Source: JAHRAW01 sp965212085 (GTDB lineage Bacteria; Pseudomonadota; Gammaproteobacteria; Arenicellales; Poriferihabitantaceae). From it: DNA of 64,000 bases. How positions within the stretch are numbered: position 1 is the stretch's first letter; each line of letters opens with the position of its first letter. Under the pieces are notes generated by a model. It saw only the letters and a list, made by a program, of their open reading frames with translations. It was not told the DNA's origin and ran no database searches. Shown here in pieces: positions 44,877-53,619 of the stretch. The translations under genes and the position numbers were made by a program. Location of the stretch: NCBI GenBank assembly GCA_965212085.1, contig OZ243042.1:2418001-2482000 (forward strand), in the 5' to 3' direction.

Positions 44877-44930
44877 GTGGTGGAAACTGGGGTAGAATAC
44901 AGTTCACCGACCTGAAAGCGAGGCAATCCA

Positions 44931-45092
44931 ATGAAGCCGGAGCAAATAAAAGACGAAATCAACCCGTTAGGAATGTCCGAGAAGTGGCAAAAGCGAGAAC
45001 TTGACAAAAGATACAAGGAATACAAAAGAAATAGTTTGACGTTGCATGACTGGGAAGATGTTCATGCCGAGTTGCGTGAAAAATATAAATGA
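44931..45092 (+). CDS. Small hypothetical protein upstream of R-M locus 3
   Basis: 53 residues: MKPEQIKDEINPLGMSEKWQ, then a Lys/Arg/Tyr-rich helical part ending DWEDVHAELREKYK. GCGAGG lies eight bases before the ATG. It is AT-rich like the R-M genes that follow 73 bases later on the same strand. The highly charged helical composition recalls small regulators or antitoxins, but no family is recognised. It could be a controller of the R-M locus or chance. Confidence 0.5.
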   Translation: MKPEQIKDEINPLGMSEKWQKRELDKRYKEYKRNSLTLHDWEDVHAELREKYK

Positions 45093-45165
45093 AACTGCGT
45101 TACACGGACAGGGCAAAACTTTTCTGCTCATATTACTGACCATCGATGGCGAGCATTAACAAGAT

Positions 45166-46125
45166 ATGAAATTTTCTACCCAGAAAATCATGGAAGACTG
45201 GCGACAGACCCTGTCACCCGAAACACGTGGCGATATTGCTGGCGGGTTGGTGCTTATAGAGCATTTGCGCACAAATTTTTCGCTGAACATTGACGATCAC
45301 AAAGCGGAAAGGAGCGACCAACTCAAAGGGGCGTCCGCTGGTGCTGTGCAAAAAATTCTGGCGACTTTCGGAGAAGAAAGGATTTTTCTGAAAGAAGGCG
45401 GGCGAACAAACCGAGGATTGATGAAAAATCTGGAAACACTTCTAACGATAATTACAGACTTCAACTTGAAAAATTTGCCATCTGAAGAAAGAGACGATAT
45501 ATTGCACGATATGCAAAATTTTCTTGCCGGACGCGCAACAACAAAGCTAAATGAAAAAAAGATAACATTTAACTATCAACCTGGTATAACTTCTTACGCG
45601 ATTATTTCCAGCATTCTGGAAGCGGCTGGTGCACGTAAAAAAATGGGTGATGTTGCTGAATATTTGGTTGGTGCGAAACTGGCACTGAGGTTCCCCAATA
45701 TTTACATCCGCAATGCACCGGTCAGTGCATCCGATGACCAAGTAGGAGAATCCGGGGATTTCCAAATTCACAATAGCGTTTTTCATGTAACAGTTGCGCC
45801 AAACAATGGACACTACGAAAAATGCCAAACTAACTTAGCCAATGGATTGCGTGTTTTTCTGCTGGTACCTAGTCAACGTCTCATGTTTGTACGCGAACAC
45901 ATACGGGAAAATATGAATCTGCATGACAGCATATCTGTTGAAGCCATTGAGTCTTTTGTAACTCAAAATATTGAAGAAATGTCCGAATTTTCAGGTGACA
46001 AAATCGCCAAAGGATTAATAAAATTGTGTCGAACATACAATAACCGCCTTGAGGATGTGGAAGCAAATTTGTCATTGCAAATCGAAATTCCAAAAGCACT
46101 GGTGAAAAATAGCAATGAAAAATAG
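45166..46125 (+). CDS. DUF4928-like protein, probable restriction endonuclease (R-M locus 3)
   Basis: 319 residues. The central segment KKMGDVAEYLVGAKLALRFPN and GESGDFQIHNSVFHVTVAPN, with the polar sequence H207-V-T, resembles the DUF4928 family found beside cytosine-C5 methyltransferases, as I recall it. The GD...HVT pattern could be a degenerate PD-(D/E)XK site (D198 as the first acid). It overlaps the methyltransferase gene by 11 bases and shares its AT-rich composition, so it is the likely cognate nuclease. The cleavage role is inferred. Confidence 0.75.
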   Translation: MKFSTQKIMEDWRQTLSPETRGDIAGGLVLIEHLRTNFSLNIDDHKAERSDQLKGASAGAVQKILATFGEERIFLKEGGRTNRGLMKNLETLLTIITDFNLKNLPSEERDDILHDMQNFLAGRATTKLNEKKITFNYQPGITSYAIISSILEAAGARKKMGDVAEYLVGAKLALRFPNIYIRNAPVSASDDQVGESGDFQIHNSVFHVTVAPNNGHYEKCQTNLANGLRVFLLVPSQRLMFVREHIRENMNLHDSISVEAIESFVTQNIEEMSEFSGDKIAKGLIKLCRTYNNRLEDVEANLSLQIEIPKALVKNSNEK

Positions 46126-47260
46126 AAGTAAAACTGCTTCCAAGAAATCGTCTACACAACTAACTGCTGTTGAATATTTTGCAGGAATTGGGCTTTTTCG
46201 CATGGGTTTGGAAATAGCGGGCTGGAACGTCGTTTATGCAAACGATTGGAATACTGAACGAGAACAAATCTATCATGGTTTTTTTTTCGAGCACTACCTT
46301 GTAGAGGATATTTTCTCTATCTCTCATAAAAGAATACCGCAAACCACATTGGCCACCTGTTCTTTCCCATGTATTGATTTATCTTTGGCAGGGAACATGA
46401 GTGGCATTAACGGCAAACATTCCGGTGCGTTTTGGGGCTTTCACAATATTCTAAAAAAACAAGGTGCTGACTCCCCGCCAATCGTGCTTTTAGAAAACGT
46501 CGCCGGGTGGCTGTCATCTAACCATGGCAACGATTTGCGTATTGTGGCGAAGGCGTTGAATGAGTTGAACTACGCTTGTGATATTTTTATGCTGAACGCA
46601 CGGTCATTTGTGCCGCAAAGCCGACCACGAATTTTTTTAGTTGCCGTTAAAACAAAGGCTCCTATCGCCGAATTTCCCTACGCCAAGCGTTCAGAACTGT
46701 TAATGCCAACAAAATTAAAGAATTTTGTGAAAAACAACTCTGACATTTGCTGGTTTTGTTGTGATATTCCAGAACCGCCATCACACAAAAGTAGTGGATT
46801 CTCAAAAAATATTGTAGAGAAAATTTCGAACAGTGATTCTCGATGGTGGCCGGAGGATAAAGTACACAAGCACTTAAGCATGATGCCGTCGATGCATTTG
46901 GAGGCAGTGCAAGCCCTTACAAAAAAGAAAACGACAACATATAAAACATTTTTTAGACGGCGCAGACAAGAAGGACAACGTGCGGAAGTGCGCTCCGATG
47001 ACATCGCTGGTTGCCTACGCACTGCAACGGGGGGAAGCGGTAAACAGTTTCTCATTGCAGCGGGAAATGGAAAATTGAAAATGCGAACCTTAATTGCTAG
47101 GGAATATGCGCGCTTGCAAGGCGTCCCTGACGAATTCCCTATTACTACCAAAACGGAAAGGCAGGCACTTAACGCATTTGGCGATGCGGTATGTGTTCCC
47201 GCAGTAGAGTGGATTGCAAAAAATGTGCTAACGCCTTTGGCGCATCAATGTAAAAAATAG
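46115..47260 (+). CDS. DNA (cytosine-5)-methyltransferase (R-M locus 3)
   Basis: 381 residues. Motif I FAGIGLFRMG (residues 22-31), motif IV with catalytic Cys86 (CSFPCIDLSLAG), motif VI ENVAGW (127-132), motif VIII QSRPRIFLV (168-) and motif X FGDAVCVPAVEWIA. The target-recognition region lies between VIII and IX and includes FFRRRRQEGQRAEVRSDDIAGCLRTATGG. It makes 5-methylcytosine in an unknown site. AT-rich relative to neighbours. Confidence 0.95.
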   Translation: MKNRSKTASKKSSTQLTAVEYFAGIGLFRMGLEIAGWNVVYANDWNTEREQIYHGFFFEHYLVEDIFSISHKRIPQTTLATCSFPCIDLSLAGNMSGINGKHSGAFWGFHNILKKQGADSPPIVLLENVAGWLSSNHGNDLRIVAKALNELNYACDIFMLNARSFVPQSRPRIFLVAVKTKAPIAEFPYAKRSELLMPTKLKNFVKNNSDICWFCCDIPEPPSHKSSGFSKNIVEKISNSDSRWWPEDKVHKHLSMMPSMHLEAVQALTKKKTTTYKTFFRRRRQEGQRAEVRSDDIAGCLRTATGGSGKQFLIAAGNGKLKMRTLIAREYARLQGVPDEFPITTKTERQALNAFGDAVCVPAVEWIAKNVLTPLAHQCKK

Positions 47261-47325
47261 ATTTTCTGTCAGAAAATTTGACTGATCGTTTCCGGTTCCC
47301 ACAACTGCACCAAAACGGCCTACGC

Positions 47326-48783
47326 TCACGGATTAACCTTCCCCGGATTAAACAAATCGTTTGGATCCAACGCCCGCTTAATCCGCCGGTACAATTCCAG
47401 CGAAACCGGGTCTTTGTAGCGTTTCATCTCGCTCAGCCGGGCGAGGCCAACGCCGTGTTCGGCGCTGAAGGAGCCGTTTAGTTGGTGGGTGATTTCGTGC
47501 ACCAGTTCATTCATCGGCTCCCATTGGGCGAGGAATTCTTCGGTGTCCATTGCCGGCGGTTGGGTGATGTTGAGGTGCATGTTGCCGTCTCCCGCGTGTC
47601 CGTAGGGGCAGGGTCTTGCGCCGGGCATGGCTTTTTTGATGGCGGCTTCGGTGCGGCGCAGCAGTTCGGGGACGGCGGCGACCGGCACCGACACGTCGTG
47701 CTTGATGCTGCCGCCTTCGAATTTTTGCGCTTCGACGATGTTCTCGCGCAGCAACAGCAGGCGCTCGGCCTGGCTTTCGTTTTCGGCGATCACGGCGTCC
47801 TGCAAAATTTCATCTTCCAGCGCCTGACCCAGGCACGCTTCCACCTGCCGGCGTAACTCGCTTCCACCTGCCGCCGTGGCGGTGCTATCCGCCACCGCGA
47901 GCACGTACCAGCGATGGGCTTCACTCAGCGAGTCGGTTTGTCCGCTGATGTGTTTTACCGCGGACTGCACCGCGAAATTCGCCATCAACTCGAAAGTGGT
48001 CAGGCGGTCGCTGCTCGCGTCTCGCAACCGGCCCAGCAATTCGAGCGCCGCGCCGGGGCCGCGCAGTCCGGCCAGCGCGACCACGCGGTCACGGGGCAGC
48101 GGAAAAAGTTTCAGGGTCGCTTCGGTGATGATGCCGAGGGTGCCTTCGGAGCCGATGAACAGGTTTTTGAGGTCGTAGCCGGTGTTGTTTTTACGCAGGC
48201 TGTTTTGGCCGTTCCAGATGCGCCCGTCGGCCAGCACCACTTCGAGGCCGAGCACGAGGTCGCGGGCGCTGCCGTAGTGCAGCACGTTGATGCCGCCGGC
48301 GTTGGTGGCGAGGTTGCCGCCGATCTGGCAACTGCCTTGCGCGCCGAGGCTGAGCGGGAAAAAACGTTCGCGGGCTTTGGCGGCTTCCTGGACGTCGGCG
48401 AGGATGCAGCCGGCTTGTGCGCGCAGGGTGTGGTTGAGCGGGTCAACTTCGAGCACGCGGTTCATCCTGCCGAGGTTGAGGATGACCTGACCGGCGCACG
48501 CCACCGCCCCGCCCACGGCGCCGGTGTTGCCGCCCTGGGGGACGATGCTGACCGACGCGGCGGCGCAACATTTCACCACCGCCGCCACTTGCGCGGCGTC
48601 CGCCGGCAAGACCACGGCCAGACATTCGCTGTGATAGCGGCCGCGCAACTCTTCGGTGTACCGCCGCAGCCGGTCATCACCGCCGCCATCGCCGCCGCCG
48701 GCGATGAGGTGCTTCGCGCCGACGATTTGCGCGAGGGACTCCAGGAATAAGGGGATTGGGGAAAGTGGGGTCGTTGTGGGCAT
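47326..48783 (-). CDS. FAD-linked D-2-hydroxyacid dehydrogenase (GlcD/D2HGDH-like)
   Basis: 485 residues from ATG 48783; in-frame ATGs at 48843 and 48831 give a longer, low-complexity N-terminus. FAD-binding PCMH domain: VVLPADAAQVAAVVKCC, PQGGNTGAVGGA, SLGAQGSCQIGGNLATNAGGINVLHYG. The C-terminal FAD-oxidase domain has YGHAGDGNMHLNI and ends SAEHGVGLARLSEMKRYKDP...LDPNDLFNPGKV. Fits FAD-binding oxidases such as D-2-hydroxyglutarate or D-lactate dehydrogenases; substrate unknown. It is divergent from folE. Confidence 0.9.
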   Translation of the reverse strand: MPTTTPLSPIPLFLESLAQIVGAKHLIAGGGDGGGDDRLRRYTEELRGRYHSECLAVVLPADAAQVAAVVKCCAAASVSIVPQGGNTGAVGGAVACAGQVILNLGRMNRVLEVDPLNHTLRAQAGCILADVQEAAKARERFFPLSLGAQGSCQIGGNLATNAGGINVLHYGSARDLVLGLEVVLADGRIWNGQNSLRKNNTGYDLKNLFIGSEGTLGIITEATLKLFPLPRDRVVALAGLRGPGAALELLGRLRDASSDRLTTFELMANFAVQSAVKHISGQTDSLSEAHRWYVLAVADSTATAAGGSELRRQVEACLGQALEDEILQDAVIAENESQAERLLLLRENIVEAQKFEGGSIKHDVSVPVAAVPELLRRTEAAIKKAMPGARPCPYGHAGDGNMHLNITQPPAMDTEEFLAQWEPMNELVHEITHQLNGSFSAEHGVGLARLSEMKRYKDPVSLELYRRIKRALDPNDLFNPGKVNP

Positions 48784-48913
48784 TGCGGGTAGGCCGGTCG
48801 GGGTGCGGCGTGGCGCGGACGGTTTGACCATTTGATATGCCATTTTAGCCCATATTCTCTTTCCGCCGAAGTGATACAATGGGCGCTTGCCGCACACCAG
48901 GCCGGAGCACGAC

Positions 48914-49474
48914 ATGACCGACGAAAACGCCATCGCCGAACACTACCACGAGATTCTCAAAGCGATCGGGGAAAACCCGCAGCGCGACGGCTTGCTGCGA
49001 ACCCCGCCACGGGCCGCCAAGGCGCTCGCGTACCTGACTCAGGGTTACCGGCTGAACCTTGATGAAGTCGTGAACGGCGCGATCTTCGAATCCGACAACG
49101 ACCAGATGGTTTTGATCAAGGACATCGAAGTGTATTCCCTGTGCGAGCATCACATCCTGCCGTTCATCGGCAAGTGCCACATCGCCTACCTGCCGGCGGG
49201 CAAGGTCATCGGCCTTTCCAAACTGGCGCGCATCACCGACATGTACGCGCGACGCTTGCAGATACAGGAAAACCTCACCGACCAGGTCGCCGGCGCGGTG
49301 GAATCCATAACCGGCGCGCGCGGCGTCGGCGTGATCATCGAAGCGAAACACCTGTGCATGATGATGCGCGGCGCGCACAAACAAAATTCGGTGATGAAAA
49401 CCTCCACCATGCTCGGCAGTTTCCGAACCGACCACCGCACCCGCGCCGAATTTCTGACGCTGGTGAGCGACTGA
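48914..49474 (+). CDS. folE: GTP cyclohydrolase I
   Basis: 186 residues from ATG 48914. Zinc and catalytic residues are in SLCEHHILPFIGKCHIAYLP and EAKHLCMMMRGAHKQNS. It converts GTP to dihydroneopterin triphosphate, first step of folate synthesis. This connects loosely to the folate-dependent amine oxidation enzymes in the window. It precedes the xni-like gene by 34 bases. Confidence 0.96.
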   Translation: MTDENAIAEHYHEILKAIGENPQRDGLLRTPPRAAKALAYLTQGYRLNLDEVVNGAIFESDNDQMVLIKDIEVYSLCEHHILPFIGKCHIAYLPAGKVIGLSKLARITDMYARRLQIQENLTDQVAGAVESITGARGVGVIIEAKHLCMMMRGAHKQNSVMKTSTMLGSFRTDHRTRAEFLTLVSD

Positions 49475-49508
49475 CCGGAACGATCATGCCCCGGCAACGT
49501 GATCTGAA

Positions 49509-50303
49509 ATGAAAGCGTTACTGGTGGACGGCCTGAACCTGGTGCGGCGCATCTACGCGGCGGTGCCGGAGGAATCGAAACAGGGAAATGTAAATGGTTC
49601 CGACCCCCTCGCCGGCGTGATCGCATCTTGCGCCGGCTCCCTCAAGCGCGCCCTCAACCAGCATCTCCCCAGCCACTGCCTGGCGGTGTTCGACCACGGC
49701 GGCCGCAACTGGCGGCACGAATTATTCCCGGACTACAAGAAAAACCGCGCGCAAATGCCGGAGCCGCTGCGCGACGGCTTGCCGCAGTTCGAGCGTGCCT
49801 TCGCTGACATCGGCGTTGAATGTTTTACGCTGGCCGGTTATGAAGCCGACGACGTGATCGCCACGGTTGCGGTCAAGATCGCAAACCACGGCGGCCACGC
49901 GCTGATACTTTCCACCGACCGCAACTACTGCCAACTGCTGGGCGCGAACATCAAGGTATTCGATCATTTCGGGCAGCGTTACCTGGACGGCGAGATGATC
50001 AAAAAACGCTTTCAGGTGGAGCCGTGGCAGCTGCCCGACCTGCTGGCGCTGGCCGGCGACAGCAGCGTATCCATCCCCGGCGTCAAAGCCATCGGCATCC
50101 GCACCGCCGCCAAACTTCTCAACGACTACGGCGACCTCGAAAAAACCCTCAAAGCCGCCGACGACATCCCCGGCAAACTCGGCGGCAAACTCCACAACGG
50201 CCGCGAAGACGCACGCCTCGCGAAAACCTTGTTCACCCTGAAAACCGGCATTGACCTCGGCATCAACCTCAACCAACTGCGCTACCGCCCGCCGGATGAA
50301 TAA
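49509..50303 (+). CDS. xni: 5'-3' exonuclease / flap endonuclease Xni-like
   Basis: 264 residues, only the FEN-type nuclease domain of DNA polymerase I. Acidic metal-binding clusters are visible: LVDGLNL, AVFDHGGRNWRHELFPDYKKNR, GYEADDVIAT and STDRNYCQLL; the H3TH motif is GVKAIGIRTAAKLLNDYG. Length and lack of a polymerase domain fit Xni/ExoIX. It probably processes flaps during DNA repair or replication. Confidence 0.9.
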   Translation: MKALLVDGLNLVRRIYAAVPEESKQGNVNGSDPLAGVIASCAGSLKRALNQHLPSHCLAVFDHGGRNWRHELFPDYKKNRAQMPEPLRDGLPQFERAFADIGVECFTLAGYEADDVIATVAVKIANHGGHALILSTDRNYCQLLGANIKVFDHFGQRYLDGEMIKKRFQVEPWQLPDLLALAGDSSVSIPGVKAIGIRTAAKLLNDYGDLEKTLKAADDIPGKLGGKLHNGREDARLAKTLFTLKTGIDLGINLNQLRYRPPDE

Positions 50304-50412
50304 GCGTCCGGCAACGCAAACCGCTAACCTCAAAATGTGCTATCTTTAGCCGCGATGCTCAAAGCCACGCCACATTTCCGCCAACTGGTCCGCCGGCCGG
50401 AGCGCCGCTGAA

Positions 50413-50592
50413 ATGGAAACCTGGGAACAGGTTCTGGTGGGGGCGATCGGGCTGCTCGTGCTGTTGTGGTTTTTCCCCGGCATCAAGCCGTTGCTGGAAA
50501 GGAGCAAGGACGCCCCCAAAGACTGGCCGGGGCTGCTGATTCCGGTTGCGCTGGTGGTGGGGCTTGTGATCCTGCTGGCGGCCGCTTTGTAG
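50413..50592 (+). CDS. Small two-helix membrane protein
   Basis: 59 residues from ATG 50413: METWEQVLVGAIGLLVLLWF, a short charged loop (LLERSKDAPKDWP) and a second hydrophobic segment (GLLIPVALVVGLVILLAAAL). Similar tiny proteins, with the same DWPxxLIPVALV segment, are conserved in gammaproteobacteria as I recall; function unknown. Confidence 0.7.
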   Translation: METWEQVLVGAIGLLVLLWFFPGIKPLLERSKDAPKDWPGLLIPVALVVGLVILLAAAL

Positions 50593-50597
50593 CAACC

Positions 50598-51098
50598 GAA
50601 ATTCACGCGACGAGGATAACCAATGACGTCCAAATATACGTGGTTGTTACCACGTGGGGAACACTTGGCATCGCCATTATTCTGTCGCCGTTTGTGTGGA
50701 GGCGCGTGCCGGCCGTATACGCAAACGGCATCCCGCTGGCGTTATCCTCACTAACGACCGGAATAGCGGTTATTCTGCCTTTTGCGGTTCCGGGTTGGGG
50801 CGGCTTGCTATTATCCGCCGCCGTCTTCGGGGTTTCGTTTTTTATTGCGCCGACCGCAGTAACCTCGTTTTCCAAAAAGAATATACCCCGGGAACAATGG
50901 AGCGCCGCGGTTGCGCTCTACACCATCGCTTTCGCCGTGGGGCAGACACTGGGGCCGATCGGGGCCGGCTGGCTTGCCGACACCACCGGAAACCTCTCGG
51001 TAAGTCTGTGGGCGGGCGCTTTGGCGTTGTTTCTCGGTGGTGGTTTTGCGTTCTTCCAGCGGCCAATCGCTTTACCGCCGGCCAGCCAAGAGCGTTGA
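50598..51098 (+). pseudogene. Truncated MFS transporter (YbfB/YjiJ-like), C-terminal half
   Basis: The frame encodes only membrane segments of the second half of a YbfB/YjiJ-type major facilitator: IYVVVTTWGTLGIAIILSP, then VFGVSFFIAPTAVTSFSKKN and SAAVALYTIAFAVGQTLGPIGAGW. The first half is missing; upstream in the same frame is unrelated sequence belonging to the small membrane protein in another frame. No start codon suits the remnant. It is the relic of a deletion or rearrangement next to the TRAP operon. Confidence 0.75.
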
Positions 51099-51212
51099 AA
51101 AATCACGCCTTCACCCCTTCACGGGGCAAACTTTACACACCCGGGAAAATACGCCATACTTTCCGCCCTGACAACTTCAAGCATATCTACCTGAACAGAG
51201 GAGGATTCCACC

Positions 51213-52397
51213 ATGAAACGTCGTGAATTACTAACAGGCGCCGCCGCCGGTGCGGCGGTTACCGCCACCGCTTTCGGCCTCAGCGGTTGTGCCGAGGACA
51301 AAGAAAAGGCGGCGCTGCAGACGCAGCTGGACGAGGCCAACACCAAAATCGCCGAAATGACGGCGGCGGCGCAAGCCCCGGCGGCGGTCAAGGCGCGCAT
51401 CGAAGTCGCCATGGTCTCCACCTGGCCGCGGGATTTTCCCGGTCTCGGCACCGGCGCCCAGCGTTTCGCCCAGCGCGTCAACGACATGAGCGACGGGCGC
51501 ATCGTGGTGGAATACTTCGCCGGCGGCGAGCGCGTCAAGCCGTTTGACTCCTTCGACGAAGTGGCCTCCGGCAACGCGCAGATCTACCACGGCGCGGACT
51601 ACTACTGGAAAGGCAAGCACCCGGGCTGGGCCTATTTCACCGCGGTGCCGTTCGGCCTGACCTACACCGAAATCAACGCCTGGATCCGCTTCGGCGGCGG
51701 CCAGGAACTGTGGGATGAACTGGCCGGCGGCTTCGGTTTGAAGGGCCTGATGTGCGGCAATACCGGCGTGCAGATGGGCGGCTGGTTCCGCAAGGAGATG
51801 AACTCCGCCGACGACTTCAAGGGCCTGAAAATGCGCATCCCCGGCCTCGGCGGCGACGTCCTCGCCAAACTCGGCGCTTCCCCGGTGTCCCTGCCCGGCA
51901 GCCAGATTTACGAAAACCTGGTGTCCGGCGCCATTGACGCCACCGAGTGGGTCGGGCCGTGGAACGACAGCGTGATGAAGTTCTACGAAGCCGCCAAGTA
52001 CTACTACTATCCCGGCATGCACGAGCCGGGGGCGATGCTGGCCTGCGGCTTGAACAAGAACTTCTGGGAGAGCCTGTCCAAAGCCGACCAAGTCATGATC
52101 GAAGCCGCGGCTTCCATGGAAAACGACGTGATGATGTCGGAATACAACGCCAAGAACGGCGAGGCCCTGGCCAAACTGATCTCGGAACAGGGCGTGCAGT
52201 TGCACCGCTTCAACGACGACATCTACGATGCCTTCGGCGTGGCGGCGGACGAAGTGTTCGCCGAAGTGGTCGAGCACAGCGACCTGGCGCGGCGCATCCA
52301 CGAAAGCTTCGCCAGCGCGCGCGCCAACGTCGGCGCCTGGGCGAAAATTTCCGACCAGGATTACGTCAACCAGCGCAACCGGGTACTCGGACTGTAG
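51213..52397 (+). CDS. TRAP transporter substrate-binding protein DctP (TakP-like)
   Basis: 394 residues. The N-terminus MKRRELLTGAAAG with a downstream lipobox LSGC (Cys26) indicates a Tat-type lipoprotein signal; a short coiled-coil (KAALQTQLDEANTKIAEM) links it to the binding domain. Conserved DctP parts are WFRKEMNSADDFKGLKMRIPGLGGDVLAKLGA and SGAIDATEWVGPWNDSVMKF. The sequence resembles the branch that binds 2-oxoacids and similar carboxylates. A good ribosome site (GAGGAG) precedes the ATG. It serves DctQ and DctM downstream. Confidence 0.92.
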   Translation: MKRRELLTGAAAGAAVTATAFGLSGCAEDKEKAALQTQLDEANTKIAEMTAAAQAPAAVKARIEVAMVSTWPRDFPGLGTGAQRFAQRVNDMSDGRIVVEYFAGGERVKPFDSFDEVASGNAQIYHGADYYWKGKHPGWAYFTAVPFGLTYTEINAWIRFGGGQELWDELAGGFGLKGLMCGNTGVQMGGWFRKEMNSADDFKGLKMRIPGLGGDVLAKLGASPVSLPGSQIYENLVSGAIDATEWVGPWNDSVMKFYEAAKYYYYPGMHEPGAMLACGLNKNFWESLSKADQVMIEAAASMENDVMMSEYNAKNGEALAKLISEQGVQLHRFNDDIYDAFGVAADEVFAEVVEHSDLARRIHESFASARANVGAWAKISDQDYVNQRNRVLGL

Positions 52398-52419
52398 GCT
52401 CCGGCCCCGGCGATAGTGA

Positions 52420-52447
52420 AAACGGGGCCTTCGGGCTCCGTTTCTCA
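52420..52447 (+). terminator. Rho-independent terminator after dctP
   Basis: AAACGGGGCC and GGCTCCGTTT form a 10-bp stem (one G-T pair) around a TTCG tetraloop, followed by TTCTC. It lies 22 bases after the dctP stop and probably makes dctP more abundant than the dctQM message. Confidence 0.82.
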
Positions 52448-52602
52448 TGCCCACCCACTTTTTCCGGTTGTTCCCCTGTGGTTTCTCGTTCGGTTTCCCG
52501 TTCGGCGAGTTCATCGGCAAAAACCCGCGGTGCCGACCCCGCCGACCCCGCCAATAACCCCGCCCCGCCCGCGCGGCGGATGGCTTTTTCCGGGGCGTTG
52601 CG

Positions 52603-53607
52603 GTGAGTAACAACCCGGTTTCAGGCGCGATACTGCGCACCCTGGCGGCGTTGATGACCGCCCTGGTATTGTTGTTTGTGTTCAACAACTACCTGGTGTA
52701 CTGGCGCGGCTGGCCGGAGTTTTTCGCGGTTCTGGCGCGCTTCGGCCTGCCCGTGGCGACGACTTCCCCGCTCTCCGCCGTGCCGGCCCTGGGCTGGGTT
52801 CAAGTGTTCGGTTACGGCGCGATACTGGTGGCGGTGGCAGTGCTGGTGTGCGTAACTCCAACGCGCTCGTTGCGGGACGACGCCGACTTGTATACCCGCT
52901 TTGCCGCCTACGTCATTCGCGCGGCTTACTGGGCGGTGCTCCTCATCGGGCTTTTTGACATGCTGATTTCCTTCCTGCGGGTCGAGGGATTTCTCGAAGC
53001 GGTGGCCGGGAAACACTTGACCATACAACTCGGGCGTCCGGTTTTTCGCGGCGTGTACGTGCATTACCCGTTGCTGGTCGCGGCCCTCGTGATCGCCTGG
53101 TTTACGCGCTCCCTGGGCTTCATCTGGCTGGCCCTGCTGGTGGTGGTGGCGGAATTCCAGGTGGTGATTTCGCGCTTCGTGTTCTCCTACGAACAGGCGT
53201 TCATGGGCGACCTGGTGAGGTTCTGGTACGCCGCATTGTTTTTGTTCGCCGGCGCCTACACCCTCGCCCAGGAGGGCCACGTGCGCGTGGACGTGTTGTA
53301 CGCCAACTTCAGCCGCCGTGGCAAGGCGCTTTCCAACGCCGCGGGGGCGGTGCTGCTGGGGCTTCCGGTGTGCTGGACCATCATGCTCCAGGGCATGGCC
53401 GGCAGGGGCGCCAGCATCAACAGCCCGCTGCTCGGTTTTGAAATCTCCCAGAGCGGATACGGGATGTACGTCAAATACCTGATGGCCGGGTTCCTGCTGG
53501 TCTTCGCGGTGTCCATGGCGCTGCAGTTTGTCGGCGCTTTTCTCGACAACGCCGCCGCGTTGCGGGACGAATTGCCTGAATCGCCTGAATCGTCTGAAAC
53601 GATCTGA
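52603..53607 (+). CDS. TRAP transporter small permease DctQ (enlarged)
   Basis: 334 residues from GTG 52603. It is longer than a typical DctQ (~170-200) because two extra membrane segments precede the conserved DctQ domain (about residues 195-320, FVFSYEQAFMGDLVRFWYA and NTAL-like EGHVRVDVLYANFSRRGK). It forms the membrane complex with DctM for Na+-driven uptake. Enlarged forms are known in the TakP-like branch. Confidence 0.85.
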   Translation: MSNNPVSGAILRTLAALMTALVLLFVFNNYLVYWRGWPEFFAVLARFGLPVATTSPLSAVPALGWVQVFGYGAILVAVAVLVCVTPTRSLRDDADLYTRFAAYVIRAAYWAVLLIGLFDMLISFLRVEGFLEAVAGKHLTIQLGRPVFRGVYVHYPLLVAALVIAWFTRSLGFIWLALLVVVAEFQVVISRFVFSYEQAFMGDLVRFWYAALFLFAGAYTLAQEGHVRVDVLYANFSRRGKALSNAAGAVLLGLPVCWTIMLQGMAGRGASINSPLLGFEISQSGYGMYVKYLMAGFLLVFAVSMALQFVGAFLDNAAALRDELPESPESSETI

Positions 53608-53619
53608 GGCCAACACGCC

